NCBI GenBank assembly: GCA_001936135.1
Contig: CP012819.1
Span: 1,211,501 to 1,275,500 of the forward strand
Direction of reading: 5' to 3'
Length of the DNA: 64,000 nt
Source of the DNA: Saccharomycopsis fibuligera x Saccharomycopsis cf. fibuligera
Taxonomy: Eukaryota > Ascomycota > Saccharomycetes > Ascoideales > Saccharomycopsidaceae
In this document: positions 1 to 9,712 of the stretch, in pieces
How the letters are laid out: the number at the start of each line of letters is the position of its first letter
How positions within the stretch are numbered: position 1 is the stretch's first letter
Position numbers and translations under genes: made by a program
Notes under the pieces: generated by a model
The model's input: the letters and a program-made list of their open reading frames with translations, nothing else
The model's database searches: none
Told to the model about the DNA's origin: nothing

Positions 1-1362
1 AAGTTTGTTTAATAAAAAAAACTTTGCCAGAGGTGTTTACATTATGAACCGTTCATAAGATCCGGATCAGGCGACATCATGAAACATAAGGCTCGCCAGT
101 TCAAAGACACAGCTTGTCAAACTTCGAAAGCATGGTTTTCCTTATCAGCGATGCGTTGAATGCTGCAGGTAGAAACAACATTAGAGTTCAACGGTTGCCG
201 ATCTGCAAAACACTTAAAAAGCCAAAGCCTGCATATGGCCACAGCTATGGCTACTAAATATACACAACCTTTGATTTTCAAAACACTACTAGATCATGTT
301 TTCCTGGAGGTATTCAGCACACTTGGTCCAACCAATGTACAGGGATTAAGCTATCTTGCCATAATATGCTCTCGCAAAAGATTCATTTATTCTTGCTTGC
401 TGGTGAGTAGTACGTATTGGCAATGTCTGCGATGTATCTTCTCCCCTTCGAATTTTGAGTTTTAGTCCAGCCGTTTCAGTATAATTAACTTTCCCTCCAA
501 AACCTCCCATCAGGTTGTGATGAACAAACATTTATTGATTTAGTTCCAAGTTTAACTATGCAGTGCTAAGTTTGAGTTAAGAAATGATTTAGGCCAAGTT
601 TTTTTTTGCCTTTTAAGATGCCAAACGATGCCTAATACAATATTCAAGACAAGCAGTTTTAACTGTTGAGAGAAACCGTAGTAGTTAATTGCAAAATTTA
701 CAAGCATATTTTCCCAAAATTCACTTCTTAACAAGAGTTCTACACTAGGGTAGTTTTCTACAAGAGGGTATTGACAACAATTTAGAACAATCAGTGGTAG
801 ATCCTTGAGATATTAAAGCAGTGCCTCTGATATTTTCGGGCCTCAGTAATTTGTGTACAATACTATTGTTCGTGTTACAAACCCATTTTTATTTATGTCC
901 ACTCAGGGAAGAATAGCAAGTATGTGCCTATTTGCTCATTAAAATCTGTTTTTTATGTTTTGTGTCGTACAATGTTGCCGGAGGAAGTAAGAGTAAAAGA
1001 AATTCAATCTAGGTCATCATTCTTCCCTCATAGTTTGAAAACTTTTTGGTAAAATAAGTATTATTTTTAATTTGTGGGTAGTTGTAATTTTCCTATTATG
1101 TTACGCACACATTTCAAGCCGCACAAAACTGTGTTCTAGCCAGACATGATTAACACACAGTTACAATAATAATAATAAGCTTATCTGTAATCATTTAGTA
1201 AATCTGAAAAATATCTAATTTCAATAAATCTGCAAAACCGATAAGGATATTCTTAATTACTATATTGAAGCCAATTTAAAAAATGTGAAGAAAAAAAAAT
1301 AAATGTTATCATGGAAATGTCATATTATGTTACACTGATTAACTTATATCCTCCTCTGTCTA
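1..1362. other. intergenic, no supported gene
   Basis: AT-rich DNA downstream of ALG11. The only ORF of note (160-465, plus, 101 codons) has no recognisable domain, signal or conserved-looking stretch, so I do not call it. No tRNA-like box or repeat was seen. The first part may belong to a gene outside the window. Confidence 0.5.
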
Positions 1363-3318
1363 TTAATAAACCTGCTCAACCTTACCTTTCTGCTCACGAA
1401 AATATTTGTCATACTTGGTTAGTTTTTCCAAATATCTATCCCAATCAGCATTAAATTTGTTGTTGGAAAATTTTTGCAAAACACATGCTTTACCACGAAC
1501 TGAGTATTGTTTTCTTGTCAAGCTAGGCATTGCTATTGCTTGAGCAAAAATTTCATGTAATTCTGGATAGCATTGTGAAGCAGCGGCAGTTGCTGTCCCC
1601 TGAACATCCTGCTTACTTAAATCACTATAATCTGGATCGGTTGGAGATTGGAAAAACAATCCGGTTTGGTAACCATTATTATTTTTTTCAGCAATATCTT
1701 TTGTGTTTGCAGCATTTGACAAATCAATTTGAGAATTAGTTTTCAAGTCCCATGGGACTGCAATATCAAGTAATGGACCTGCACTAGCATGAGAAATTGG
1801 AATCAATCCGTTAGCAATTGTTTCAACTACTGCTATACCAAAATGTTCATTCCACATTGCGTTAAGGCCAAATGAACATTGGCGGAAATATTGTTGTACA
1901 GTTTCCCAAGGAGCATCGAGAATAAATTGGACATGGTCGGAAATGGATAAAGATTCAGAAATTGCAACTAACTTTTCAACGAAGCGTCGATCATTGTCAT
2001 TACGAATAGATCCAATGAGCACTAATCTTGGTGGTGCGGAAATATCATTACTTCTATTTTTGTTGGAATTGGTATTTTTTTTATGTTGACCTATAAATTT
2101 GGCAAATTCTTGAAGAATGAGTTCATGGCGTTTTTCTGGGCGAAATTGGGCTAAACAAACAAATGAATTATCCAGTTTTTCCCATTTTGCTTGATTGGCT
2201 TCCAATAAGGAAATTTCCTGCTCAAGTTGAGTTTCATCAACAAATACCTCTGTCAGACATGGGGGATACAATTTTGCAAGTTTAACCACATTCTCGTCCT
2301 TATTTTTACCATCAAGCATCCACCAGATCTTGTTCAAATGATTGAAAGTCCAACTGCCATTGCATAACGGGATATCAATATAATAGCCAATGAAAGAATA
2401 GACAATCATGAATAATCTCCAATACACATATTTTCCCACAAGTTTCAAAGTGTTACTATTGCTTTGGTTGGCTTTCAACTGAATCCATAACTTGTTGAGC
2501 ATATGAGTTTGAATTATTGGAAAATGAGTATAGGATAGAATAGGAATTTTTAACAAATGATACACCACAGGATAACTAAATGGATAGCCCATAGTGTCTA
2601 AAAAGATATCTGGCGGTAAAGCACTAATGGCTTCGAATGCTAACAATGTGGAACCAATAGCTTGACCAAGCAAAGTCCAATTTTTCCAATACTTGTCGTC
2701 AACCAAGTATCTTTTACTCAAGTAGATAAACACGACCCGTTGACGATCAAAACTCAAATCAAACCTTTTCTTAACGTTGTCCAATATTTCTTTATGAGTA
2801 TCTTGATCTCCAGTATATATCACTGCAATGTTTTTTTCTGATGCTTTTAAAGTCTGGTACACTGCTTGCCAAAGCACTCTTTCCCCACCACCACCAGCAT
2901 TACAGTATGGATGAAAAAATCCAAATATGATTTTTCTAGAAGGATCAGAAATTTGTTTTGGACTAGTACGGTCAAGGAATTCACCAAAATTGTCACCAAG
3001 ATCTGGCTGTTGAAGTTGAAGATAGTCGTTGGTTTTTGGGCCAGTGGTGTACAATGATGGGTTAGCAGAAGCTAAAATAACACGGCGTCTATAAGCACCA
3101 AGTTTGAACCCAATTGACTTACGTGAAAGTTTTTTAGTGCTGCTCTTGCTGGCTTTGGTAAGTCTTTTTTTGTAATTCAAAGTAGGCACGAAGAAAAGCC
3201 GTTGAAAGACACTGGATAATGTGTAAATTATTACCCCTATAATTACCAAGGAGCTCAAGAAGGCCGTAGCAATGGCCTGGGCCTTCTCACTGGTGAGGTT
3301 GGGGAATATGGTCATCAT
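1363..3318 (-). CDS. ALG11: GDP-Man:Man3GlcNAc2-PP-dolichol alpha-1,2-mannosyltransferase Alg11
   Basis: Adds the fourth and fifth mannoses to the lipid-linked N-glycan precursor on the cytosolic face of the ER. The 651-residue protein begins with a membrane anchor (about residues 13-35), as in yeast Alg11. A GT4 glycosyltransferase follows, with the glycine-rich GGGGERVLW motif at 142-150 and a C-terminal EX7E motif, E491 to E499, inside EHFGIAVVE, which binds the sugar nucleotide. The family block LPPDIFLDTMGYPFSYP lies near 234-250. The start is the first of two adjacent ATGs. Length is somewhat above the S. cerevisiae protein because of a basic linker (50-80) and an Asn/Lys-rich insert (about 411-428). 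Family assignment is firm; the exact start is inferred. Confidence 0.95.
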   Translation of the reverse strand: MMTIFPNLTSEKAQAIATAFLSSLVIIGVIIYTLSSVFQRLFFVPTLNYKKRLTKASKSSTKKLSRKSIGFKLGAYRRRVILASANPSLYTTGPKTNDYLQLQQPDLGDNFGEFLDRTSPKQISDPSRKIIFGFFHPYCNAGGGGERVLWQAVYQTLKASEKNIAVIYTGDQDTHKEILDNVKKRFDLSFDRQRVVFIYLSKRYLVDDKYWKNWTLLGQAIGSTLLAFEAISALPPDIFLDTMGYPFSYPVVYHLLKIPILSYTHFPIIQTHMLNKLWIQLKANQSNSNTLKLVGKYVYWRLFMIVYSFIGYYIDIPLCNGSWTFNHLNKIWWMLDGKNKDENVVKLAKLYPPCLTEVFVDETQLEQEISLLEANQAKWEKLDNSFVCLAQFRPEKRHELILQEFAKFIGQHKKNTNSNKNRSNDISAPPRLVLIGSIRNDNDRRFVEKLVAISESLSISDHVQFILDAPWETVQQYFRQCSFGLNAMWNEHFGIAVVETIANGLIPISHASAGPLLDIAVPWDLKTNSQIDLSNAANTKDIAEKNNNGYQTGLFFQSPTDPDYSDLSKQDVQGTATAAASQCYPELHEIFAQAIAMPSLTRKQYSVRGKACVLQKFSNNKFNADWDRYLEKLTKYDKYFREQKGKVEQVY

Positions 3319-4047
3319 AAAAAAGTCAAATCAATGACTGATATGGTTTGTTATGGATAGAGATGTTATCGGAAAGTTGAAATCCCTAATACACGCTGTT
3401 TGTCATAGAAATGATGGGCCGTTGTCTGAATTGAGGTGTAGGGAACGGACTAAAGTTTGGTGAGTTGAGGGAGCACTGCTGATAAGTGGCTTAACACCAT
3501 TAGTATATATGTTAGCGATTGGCTTTTTTTTTTTTTTTTGCTTTTCGTGGTCTTTAGTTCTTCCGCCTTAAGCCGCTTTCCACTTCCGGCACAGTGAATA
3601 AGAAAGCGATGGACAACAAGAGCACTTAGCAGATAATAATCGCTTATTTAGTACCTTTTTGGGCTCACATGGAAGAATGTTTAGCTTGCTATTGGTGGCA
3701 ACTTTCATTTTGCAAATTTGCAGAGCGAGTCCAAAGAACGCATTGGGTATATACAATTTAATGTTTAGGGGGTCCTTTACCCTGCATATCACTAATAATT
3801 ACTACTGCTGTAAACCATTTTTTTATCTCATCTCATCTGAGATCAAGTGTATTAGCATTTCGTGCCTTTTTAATGTATGTGAATCAAATATATCAAAGCA
3901 AGCAATTTAGTAATCATCAGAGACTCCAATTATGGTTCCCTACTCAACTTCCATATGCTTCACATTAAAACTTTAGCACATATCAACCAAATTGTTCTTG
4001 ATTAATGCTTTAGCGTAACTTATACTAGTATGTATCTATACAAGTTT
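3319..4047. other. ALG11 upstream region / MET7 3' region
   Basis: About 730 bases between two minus-strand genes. It holds a TATA-like element (GTATATATG, 3503-3511, roughly 190 bases before the ALG11 ATG) and a T-run at about 3523-3539, both usual for a yeast promoter. A small plus-strand ORF within it is listed separately. Confidence 0.5.
3677..3910 (+). CDS. doubtful small ORF with signal-peptide-like start
   Basis: 77 codons from an ATG. The first residues, MFSLLLVATFILQICRASP, look like a secretion signal with a possible cleavage site, but the rest (Cys/Ile/Ser-rich) shows nothing recognisable. The ORF sits wholly inside the ALG11 promoter on the opposite strand, so chance is the likelier explanation. 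Recorded only because small secreted proteins are easily missed. Confidence 0.15.
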   Translation: MFSLLLVATFILQICRASPKNALGIYNLMFRGSFTLHITNNYYCCKPFFYLISSEIKCISISCLFNVCESNISKQAI

Positions 4048-5730
4048 CTAGTGCTTCCCATCTAGCACAACAAGCAAACCACCAACCAAATGTAAAGACC
4101 CACAAACAAACACATCCACCGTCTTACCTGGGTTTTGGTTAGCAATTTCTCTTACCAAATTAGCCCCGGTTTCAATATCATGAAGCACACTAATTTTGGT
4201 ACTATGTTTCTGTCCTAATTTTTGATTCGTTGCCTTTTCCAACTCTTCCCACTGCTTTTGTGACCTCTTTTGCATTTCTAACGCATCAACTGCCTTTTCA
4301 TCCACATTCATGCTCACCAAGTTGATATCGTATTTGTTATCAGCCCAAGTCACATTAGTGGTGAAGATAGCATAGTCAAATTTCATTGCATCTTCCAAGA
4401 CGCGGTACAATTCTGTTAAGAGCTCTTCAATGTTTCTAGACTGTTGATTGAAAAACAAAATCTTTATGCTATTTTTGTAAGCATTAGGATTGGCCTTTTG
4501 TTGTTCAATCATCTTGTTTTTCCACCAAGTAGAAGATCTGTTGATACTTTCAACAGTATGGGAACCATCAATGTACCATGTAAGCGACTGATAAACTTTA
4601 TCTTTAAGCGTTTGGGCACGGCCATCAATGTGAGCTTTTGCTAGACCGTCCAAGATTCTTTGCGGAAATTCCTTAACGTCACCTAGATTGGATGGTACTT
4701 GGTCGTTAGGAATACTATCATATATTGGAATATCCAATTTTTTGAGAAAATGAAAAGCAATAGCAACAGCTAATGAAGCATTGATTTTTTGCACATCGCC
4801 GTCAATGCCGAGCTTTACTTTACCATCCTTGAGAAGTGGATGCACGTCGACAAAATCTAAGCTTGAGCCTTTTTCAATTGCTCTTTCTTTTAAAACTTTT
4901 TCACTTTCGGGCTTTTGGATCACTGAAAATGCAGCAGATCCTTTTTTGAAAATCCCTGACTTGTTCCATGATATTTCTTCTAGGGTATTGCCGAGGACAA
5001 AAGTATGGTCAATGGCAATAGAAGATACCCCACAAGCAATAGGATTACGGATAATGTTGGTGGAATCCAACTCGCCGCCAATGCCAACTTCGTAAATTGC
5101 AGCATTAACGCCCTCTTTCATGAAAGCGTAAAAAGATAAAAGGGTCAAGAATTTGAAGTATGCTGGCATTTCGTTTCTGGTCAATTCAGTAGTGAGGTTG
5201 GGATCGTCATTGGTTTTGATAAGCAAATCATGCACTTCAAAGAAATACTTGGTAAATAGTTTTTCAGAGAGTGGTTCACCATTTATACATATTCTTTCTC
5301 TGACTGATTTCAAATGGGGCGAAGTATACAATCCAATTTTGTTGATCTTGTTCTCTTTAGTGTTATTAGCGTACTGGGCCAACAAGGAGTAAATGAGCGC
5401 CGAAGTAGATCCTTTGCCCTTGGTGCCGGTGATATGAACGAGGTTCAACCGATCATACTCAGCAGAGTCGTAGCCAATCCTTTTAGAGAATTCAAACATT
5501 TGGTCCAATGTGGCAGTGTTACGACTGCCTGTGAGCCTCGTTTGCTGGATATTAGCAAAATTGGTTTGCAAGTTGTTCAATGCGTGGATGGCATCTTGGT
5601 AGGTCTTCATGCTGGCAGTGGAGGTGCAGAACGAACGTGGTAAAATTATGCTGCGGTTAGAGTAACAAAACAAATGAATGTAAAAGTTCGGTTTCAGGAT
5701 TGTATATTGGCTTGTGAGCTTCAGCCACAT
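4048..5730 (-). CDS. MET7: folylpolyglutamate synthase Met7
   Basis: Adds glutamates to tetrahydrofolates, which retains folates in cytosol and mitochondria and is needed for methionine synthesis and mitochondrial DNA maintenance. The 560 residues contain the Mur-ligase-type ATP loop TGTKGKGS (about 101-108) and the family blocks YTSPHLKSVRERI, YEVGIGGELDSTNI and YIDGSHTVES. The N-terminus (1-40) is rich in Arg/Ser/Thr with few acids, like a mitochondrial presequence. A second ATG at residue 41 (5610) would give a cytosolic form. The first ATG has T at -3 and the second has A at -3, so leaky scanning is plausible. FPGS rather than dihydrofolate synthase (FOL3) is favoured by overall sequence and presequence. 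The kinase gene to its right is divergent, sharing about 370 bases. Confidence 0.93.
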   Translation of the reverse strand: MWLKLTSQYTILKPNFYIHLFCYSNRSIILPRSFCTSTASMKTYQDAIHALNNLQTNFANIQQTRLTGSRNTATLDQMFEFSKRIGYDSAEYDRLNLVHITGTKGKGSTSALIYSLLAQYANNTKENKINKIGLYTSPHLKSVRERICINGEPLSEKLFTKYFFEVHDLLIKTNDDPNLTTELTRNEMPAYFKFLTLLSFYAFMKEGVNAAIYEVGIGGELDSTNIIRNPIACGVSSIAIDHTFVLGNTLEEISWNKSGIFKKGSAAFSVIQKPESEKVLKERAIEKGSSLDFVDVHPLLKDGKVKLGIDGDVQKINASLAVAIAFHFLKKLDIPIYDSIPNDQVPSNLGDVKEFPQRILDGLAKAHIDGRAQTLKDKVYQSLTWYIDGSHTVESINRSSTWWKNKMIEQQKANPNAYKNSIKILFFNQQSRNIEELLTELYRVLEDAMKFDYAIFTTNVTWADNKYDINLVSMNVDEKAVDALEMQKRSQKQWEELEKATNQKLGQKHSTKISVLHDIETGANLVREIANQNPGKTVDVFVCGSLHLVGGLLVVLDGKH

Positions 5731-6097
5731 TAATGAACAATTACGACAGCTCGATAAGCTTATTTATTACCGATTGTCGCTGGTTTTTGTTAGTTTGATT
5801 CAGTTATTTCTGCACTTTTTCGAACTTTTTTCGTTTTCTTCGCTTATGAGAACCGCATATAAAGCCATTAAAATGGTATAACGCTCTAGAAATTCCGGGT
5901 ACCTCTCCACCCATCCATCACTATTGAAAACAGCAGCGAATAGCTGCTGGCGATGGGCAATAGCGAAGAGCAGACCTAAACATTCGGAACAGATCAAAGA
6001 GCGCTCAAGCCTTAAGCTAAGTTAAAATCAAAACACACATTTACACCAAAAAACATAAATAGAGGCCTACTGAACATCCCCTTTATGGCTTTTCAGC
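5731..6097. promoter_or_regulatory. divergent promoter MET7 / Kin4-like kinase
   Basis: 367 bases between two divergently transcribed genes, so both promoters must lie here. AT-rich, with TATA-like ACATAAATAG near 6052-6061. No site could be assigned confidently. It contains the start of the overlapping upstream ORF described separately. Confidence 0.5.
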
Positions 6098-6120
6098 ATG
6101 ATAAACAGAGCGCGCCGTAG
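6085..6120 (+). promoter_or_regulatory. upstream ORF overlapping the kinase start
   Basis: An ATG at 6085, 13 bases before the kinase ATG and in another frame, opens an 11-residue reading frame (MAFQHDKQSAP, stop at 6118-6120) that runs past the kinase start at 6098. If the transcript begins upstream of 6085, most initiations here would bypass the kinase start and lower its translation. The sequence is certain; its use depends on the transcript start. Confidence 0.4.
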
Positions 6121-9100
6121 CGAGCACCAGCGAACCACCAATATCAACGACTCGTACCACCGCTTGTACCAAAAGCTTAACGCCCAACAGCTAGAAAATG
6201 TTGGAAACTACCAAATTGTCAAGCAGATTGGTGAGGGGTCGTTTGGAAAAGTCTACATGGCAATTCACAAACTTACGAAAACCAAAGTGGTGCTCAAGTC
6301 AGGCTCTAAAATTGATCCAAACATTATTAGAGAAATATACTTCCATAAGCAAGCATTCCATGAAAACATCACCAGATTATATGAGGTCATTGTGACGGAA
6401 ACAACAGTTTACTTAGCCATTGAATATTGCCCTAAGGGGGAATTATTTGACCATTTCATAGAAAAAAAATGTCTATTGTCATTTAAAGAGATAAAGTCCA
6501 TATTTTCACAAATTGTTAGCGCTGTTTTTTATATTCACTCGCTTAATATTTCGCATCGAGACTTGAAACTCGAGAATATCCTAATTGACAAAAAGAATAA
6601 TTGCAAGTTATCTGATTTTGGTTTTTCCAGAGACTGTTTCAAAAACACTTGCCTCAAAACCATATGTGGTACTCATGTCTACATGGCCCCTGAACTTCTC
6701 TTGATCAACGATGCCAAAAGCCCAATTTCTTCATATAATGGTTTAAAGATTGACATGTGGGCATTGGGTATTATATTATATACGTTTTTGTATGGCGAAA
6801 TGCCATTTGATGAAGATGATGAGGATATAATAAAGGACAAAATTATAAATGCAGAGCCTAATTATAGTTTAAGGAAGGTGATACCGAAATCTTCAACCCC
6901 TTCATTTCCAACTTCTCCAGCTTCTGTTGCGTCGTCGTCATCAATAGCGGGAGCAGAGTATAGTCTTTACCAAAATAACTCAGTTGGTGTGCCACAGGAA
7001 GCTGTTGAACTATGTCAGATGTTGTTGCAGAAGGATCCATCCAAAAGGCCGAATTCCTTGGAAGTTGTGTTGAAACACCCGTTCTTGGAACCTTATGGCG
7101 TCAAAGCTTTAAAATATTGCACTAATCAAATAATATTTACCAAGAATTTTGCTAGCATGCAATTCCAAACATATTTTGAAAAACATTTGCTTAAACACTT
7201 GAAAAGACTTGGGTTTGATACCAAGAGGGTCAAAGACAGTGTTATCAATCGCAAATGTGACCAACTCGATGCTATATGGTATTTACTTTTGGAAAAAGAA
7301 AGCAAGCGTGAGAAACTAAAAGAAAAATTTAGGCAGTTAGACAAAGATCGCCGAGAGAAAAATGGATCTATTAGTGGACTTATTGGAAGTGGCAAGAGGT
7401 TAGGGCAAATAAGAAATTCACTTACTAAAGAATCAATAGCCAAGTCTATGTCAAATAAAAACCTTGATGCTAAGAAATCTTCAGAGAGTCTACAGCCAGC
7501 AAAAATAGTTAATAAAGCCACTACAACTCCTGCAAAAACAACCGATAATAAGTCAGCAGTAAGTGATAATTACAGTCCGCTTCATATCCAAAAAGTAGTG
7601 ACTAGGCTAAGTGCATCTTCTAACAGTTCTAAAGGTGGCGGCATATCCACATCTCTTGAAAATACATCGAGTCTCAAATTCCCAAATGATATACACATAA
7701 AAAAAGAACGCATTAAAGATTCAATAAATGAGAGTCCCCCTGTAAAATTTCGAAGTACGTTTGGCGGGAGCGCTGGTAGTACAAGTATTGGTTCAAAAAG
7801 TCCGAAGAACGCAGAGCAACGCAGTACTCATTCCAATATTAGCATTGAATTAAAAGACCCATTTTTAAAGACTGACAAACAGCAGCAAAATAATGCTACT
7901 AATGCACACGCACATACACACACACACACCACAAGGGCAAGATCTGCAACTAGCGGATCCAGAAAAGCATCTTTGGGGAATCTTAGCAATCAGCTCAGGA
8001 AGTTAAGTGTTGATGATATATCCAAGCACAAATCCAAAGCTTTTATTGATAAACTTAAGTTTTGGATCCATAAAGTGGGGCATAGCAATGATAGTTCGGA
8101 AGCTCTTAACGGTAGCAGCAGAAAATCTGACAAACTAAGTACATCTACTTCGAAAAAAAGTGATGATTCACAGCAGGAAAGTATATCAAGCCAGGCGAAA
8201 AGCAGAAATGACACGGATATGAAGATCACTTTGATAAATAAATCAGAAAATATGAAACTTGAACATAAAAAATCTTTTTCCGCAAGCGATGCTATTGAAA
8301 ATCATAAAACTTTTTTGATTAATCATCCTTCAAAATCTAAGAATACTGATACAGGTGGTAATGCTACGTTCAGCAATGATAATTCTGGTTCTATTGATGA
8401 TAAGGGTAGTAATAATGTTAGTCATGTTACTAGTTCCAACGATGAACAAAATGGAAATTCTGCTATTCAAAACGAGGTAAACATAAGCAAAGCAACTAGC
8501 AAGTCCAGCTTGGGAGAAAAACTTGAATCACCCTGTGTGAAAAGTTCACGCTCAGTGTCTGATCAAAGCATAAAATTAGTCAGGCCAGTAGTCTCCAGAA
8601 GCAATCCGAATACCAGCAACAGCAGCAACAATATCATTTTTGACAAAACTTCGCTGACCGGAGCAGCTTCTAGGAATACTAGTGGAGGCACAAATGCTCG
8701 TCCAAGACCAGGATCGATGGTTTCAACGTACTCCACTTATTCCCAAGTTTCAGACTTATCTCAGCTATCATTCAATGAAACTGTCTTATCTATGGATACA
8801 CCGACGTACTCTAACTTCAACACCGGCTCCGGTTCTAACATAAATAATCAGACGTCAAGTAGCAGTGGAAGTGCCAAATTGAAGCTCAGTAGCACTGGTG
8901 GTACTGCCGGTGGCGCTACAGGCTTGGGAAATAGCAGCACTACCAAAAGCAAAAGATCTAGTGGTCAAATATCCAGCGCCTCATATTCACCAAGCACGTC
9001 AGAGCAAAGCTCAAGAAAAAGTTCATTTTACGATTATAGCACCGGTAGTTTGAATTACCGCAGCAACTCCCCAGACCCATTTGGAGATAGTCGTTACAAT

Positions 9101-9712
9101 GTAGTCAATCAAACCTTCCTGAAATTGAATGGTGGTATGCCAGATAGCCCAACGCAACCAAATCAACATCATCAGGGACTGAGACTATTTGCTGTAAATT
9201 CTGCGAAAACTGGGACTTTGTCCTCTGCGACAGTTAATGGGCATGGGCATGGGCATGGGCATGCTTATAGTACTGGGCCAATTCAATCGATTTCGGCATC
9301 TGCTTCTTCTAGTGCAATCACTGCAAAAGGCACAAGTTCAAGTATTGCGGGTGGCAATGGTTCCAGTGGTGGTGCTACCAGTGTTAGTGGTGGTGTTACT
9401 CGTGGTAGATCAAGAAACGATATGTTTAGTGATAACAGATACTCAACAAGACGCAAATCGCCACTCGGTAGCCCATATTCCAATTACGGTATTGGATTAA
9501 GCAATTTCAAAGCATTTGGCTCTAATATTAACAAGAAGAGAAAAGATAATAGTATGAAGAAGAAACCGATAATTGAGGAAGAGGAAGTTGAAAGTTTCAA
9601 TAATAGCATTAATGAAAAAAATGATGTTGCTAATATCATGGGTAATGATAGTCAAGACACTGAGACTAATACTGCTAATGATAACAATTACGGTGTTGTT
9701 AGTGACAACTAA
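6098..9712 (+). CDS. Kin4/Frk1-type serine/threonine protein kinase, very long C-terminal tail
   Basis: 1204 residues. The kinase domain spans about 38-335: glycine loop GEGSFGKVY 45-53, ATP lysine K67 in VVLK, HRDLKLEN 153-160, DFG 173-175, GTHVYMAPE 191-199. The variant VLKSG-x-K-x-DPNIIREIYFHKQ block and EVIVTE-x-x-VYLAIEYCP match the fungal Kin4/Frk1 group, which in S. cerevisiae holds mitotic exit when the spindle is misplaced (Kin4). Residues about 260-300 are a Ser/Pro-rich insert within the C-lobe. The remaining 850 residues are Ser/Asn/Thr-rich and probably disordered, with a Gly-His tandem (about 1047-1056), a late basic patch (KKRKD, KKK) and an acidic EEEEVE. The family is confident; which yeast paralogue it matches is not. 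Confidence 0.85.
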   Translation: MINRARRSEHQRTTNINDSYHRLYQKLNAQQLENVGNYQIVKQIGEGSFGKVYMAIHKLTKTKVVLKSGSKIDPNIIREIYFHKQAFHENITRLYEVIVTETTVYLAIEYCPKGELFDHFIEKKCLLSFKEIKSIFSQIVSAVFYIHSLNISHRDLKLENILIDKKNNCKLSDFGFSRDCFKNTCLKTICGTHVYMAPELLLINDAKSPISSYNGLKIDMWALGIILYTFLYGEMPFDEDDEDIIKDKIINAEPNYSLRKVIPKSSTPSFPTSPASVASSSSIAGAEYSLYQNNSVGVPQEAVELCQMLLQKDPSKRPNSLEVVLKHPFLEPYGVKALKYCTNQIIFTKNFASMQFQTYFEKHLLKHLKRLGFDTKRVKDSVINRKCDQLDAIWYLLLEKESKREKLKEKFRQLDKDRREKNGSISGLIGSGKRLGQIRNSLTKESIAKSMSNKNLDAKKSSESLQPAKIVNKATTTPAKTTDNKSAVSDNYSPLHIQKVVTRLSASSNSSKGGGISTSLENTSSLKFPNDIHIKKERIKDSINESPPVKFRSTFGGSAGSTSIGSKSPKNAEQRSTHSNISIELKDPFLKTDKQQQNNATNAHAHTHTHTTRARSATSGSRKASLGNLSNQLRKLSVDDISKHKSKAFIDKLKFWIHKVGHSNDSSEALNGSSRKSDKLSTSTSKKSDDSQQESISSQAKSRNDTDMKITLINKSENMKLEHKKSFSASDAIENHKTFLINHPSKSKNTDTGGNATFSNDNSGSIDDKGSNNVSHVTSSNDEQNGNSAIQNEVNISKATSKSSLGEKLESPCVKSSRSVSDQSIKLVRPVVSRSNPNTSNSSNNIIFDKTSLTGAASRNTSGGTNARPRPGSMVSTYSTYSQVSDLSQLSFNETVLSMDTPTYSNFNTGSGSNINNQTSSSSGSAKLKLSSTGGTAGGATGLGNSSTTKSKRSSGQISSASYSPSTSEQSSRKSSFYDYSTGSLNYRSNSPDPFGDSRYNVVNQTFLKLNGGMPDSPTQPNQHHQGLRLFAVNSAKTGTLSSATVNGHGHGHGHAYSTGPIQSISASASSSAITAKGTSSSIAGGNGSSGGATSVSGGVTRGRSRNDMFSDNRYSTRRKSPLGSPYSNYGIGLSNFKAFGSNINKKRKDNSMKKKPIIEEEEVESFNNSINEKNDVANIMGNDSQDTETNTANDNNYGVVSDN

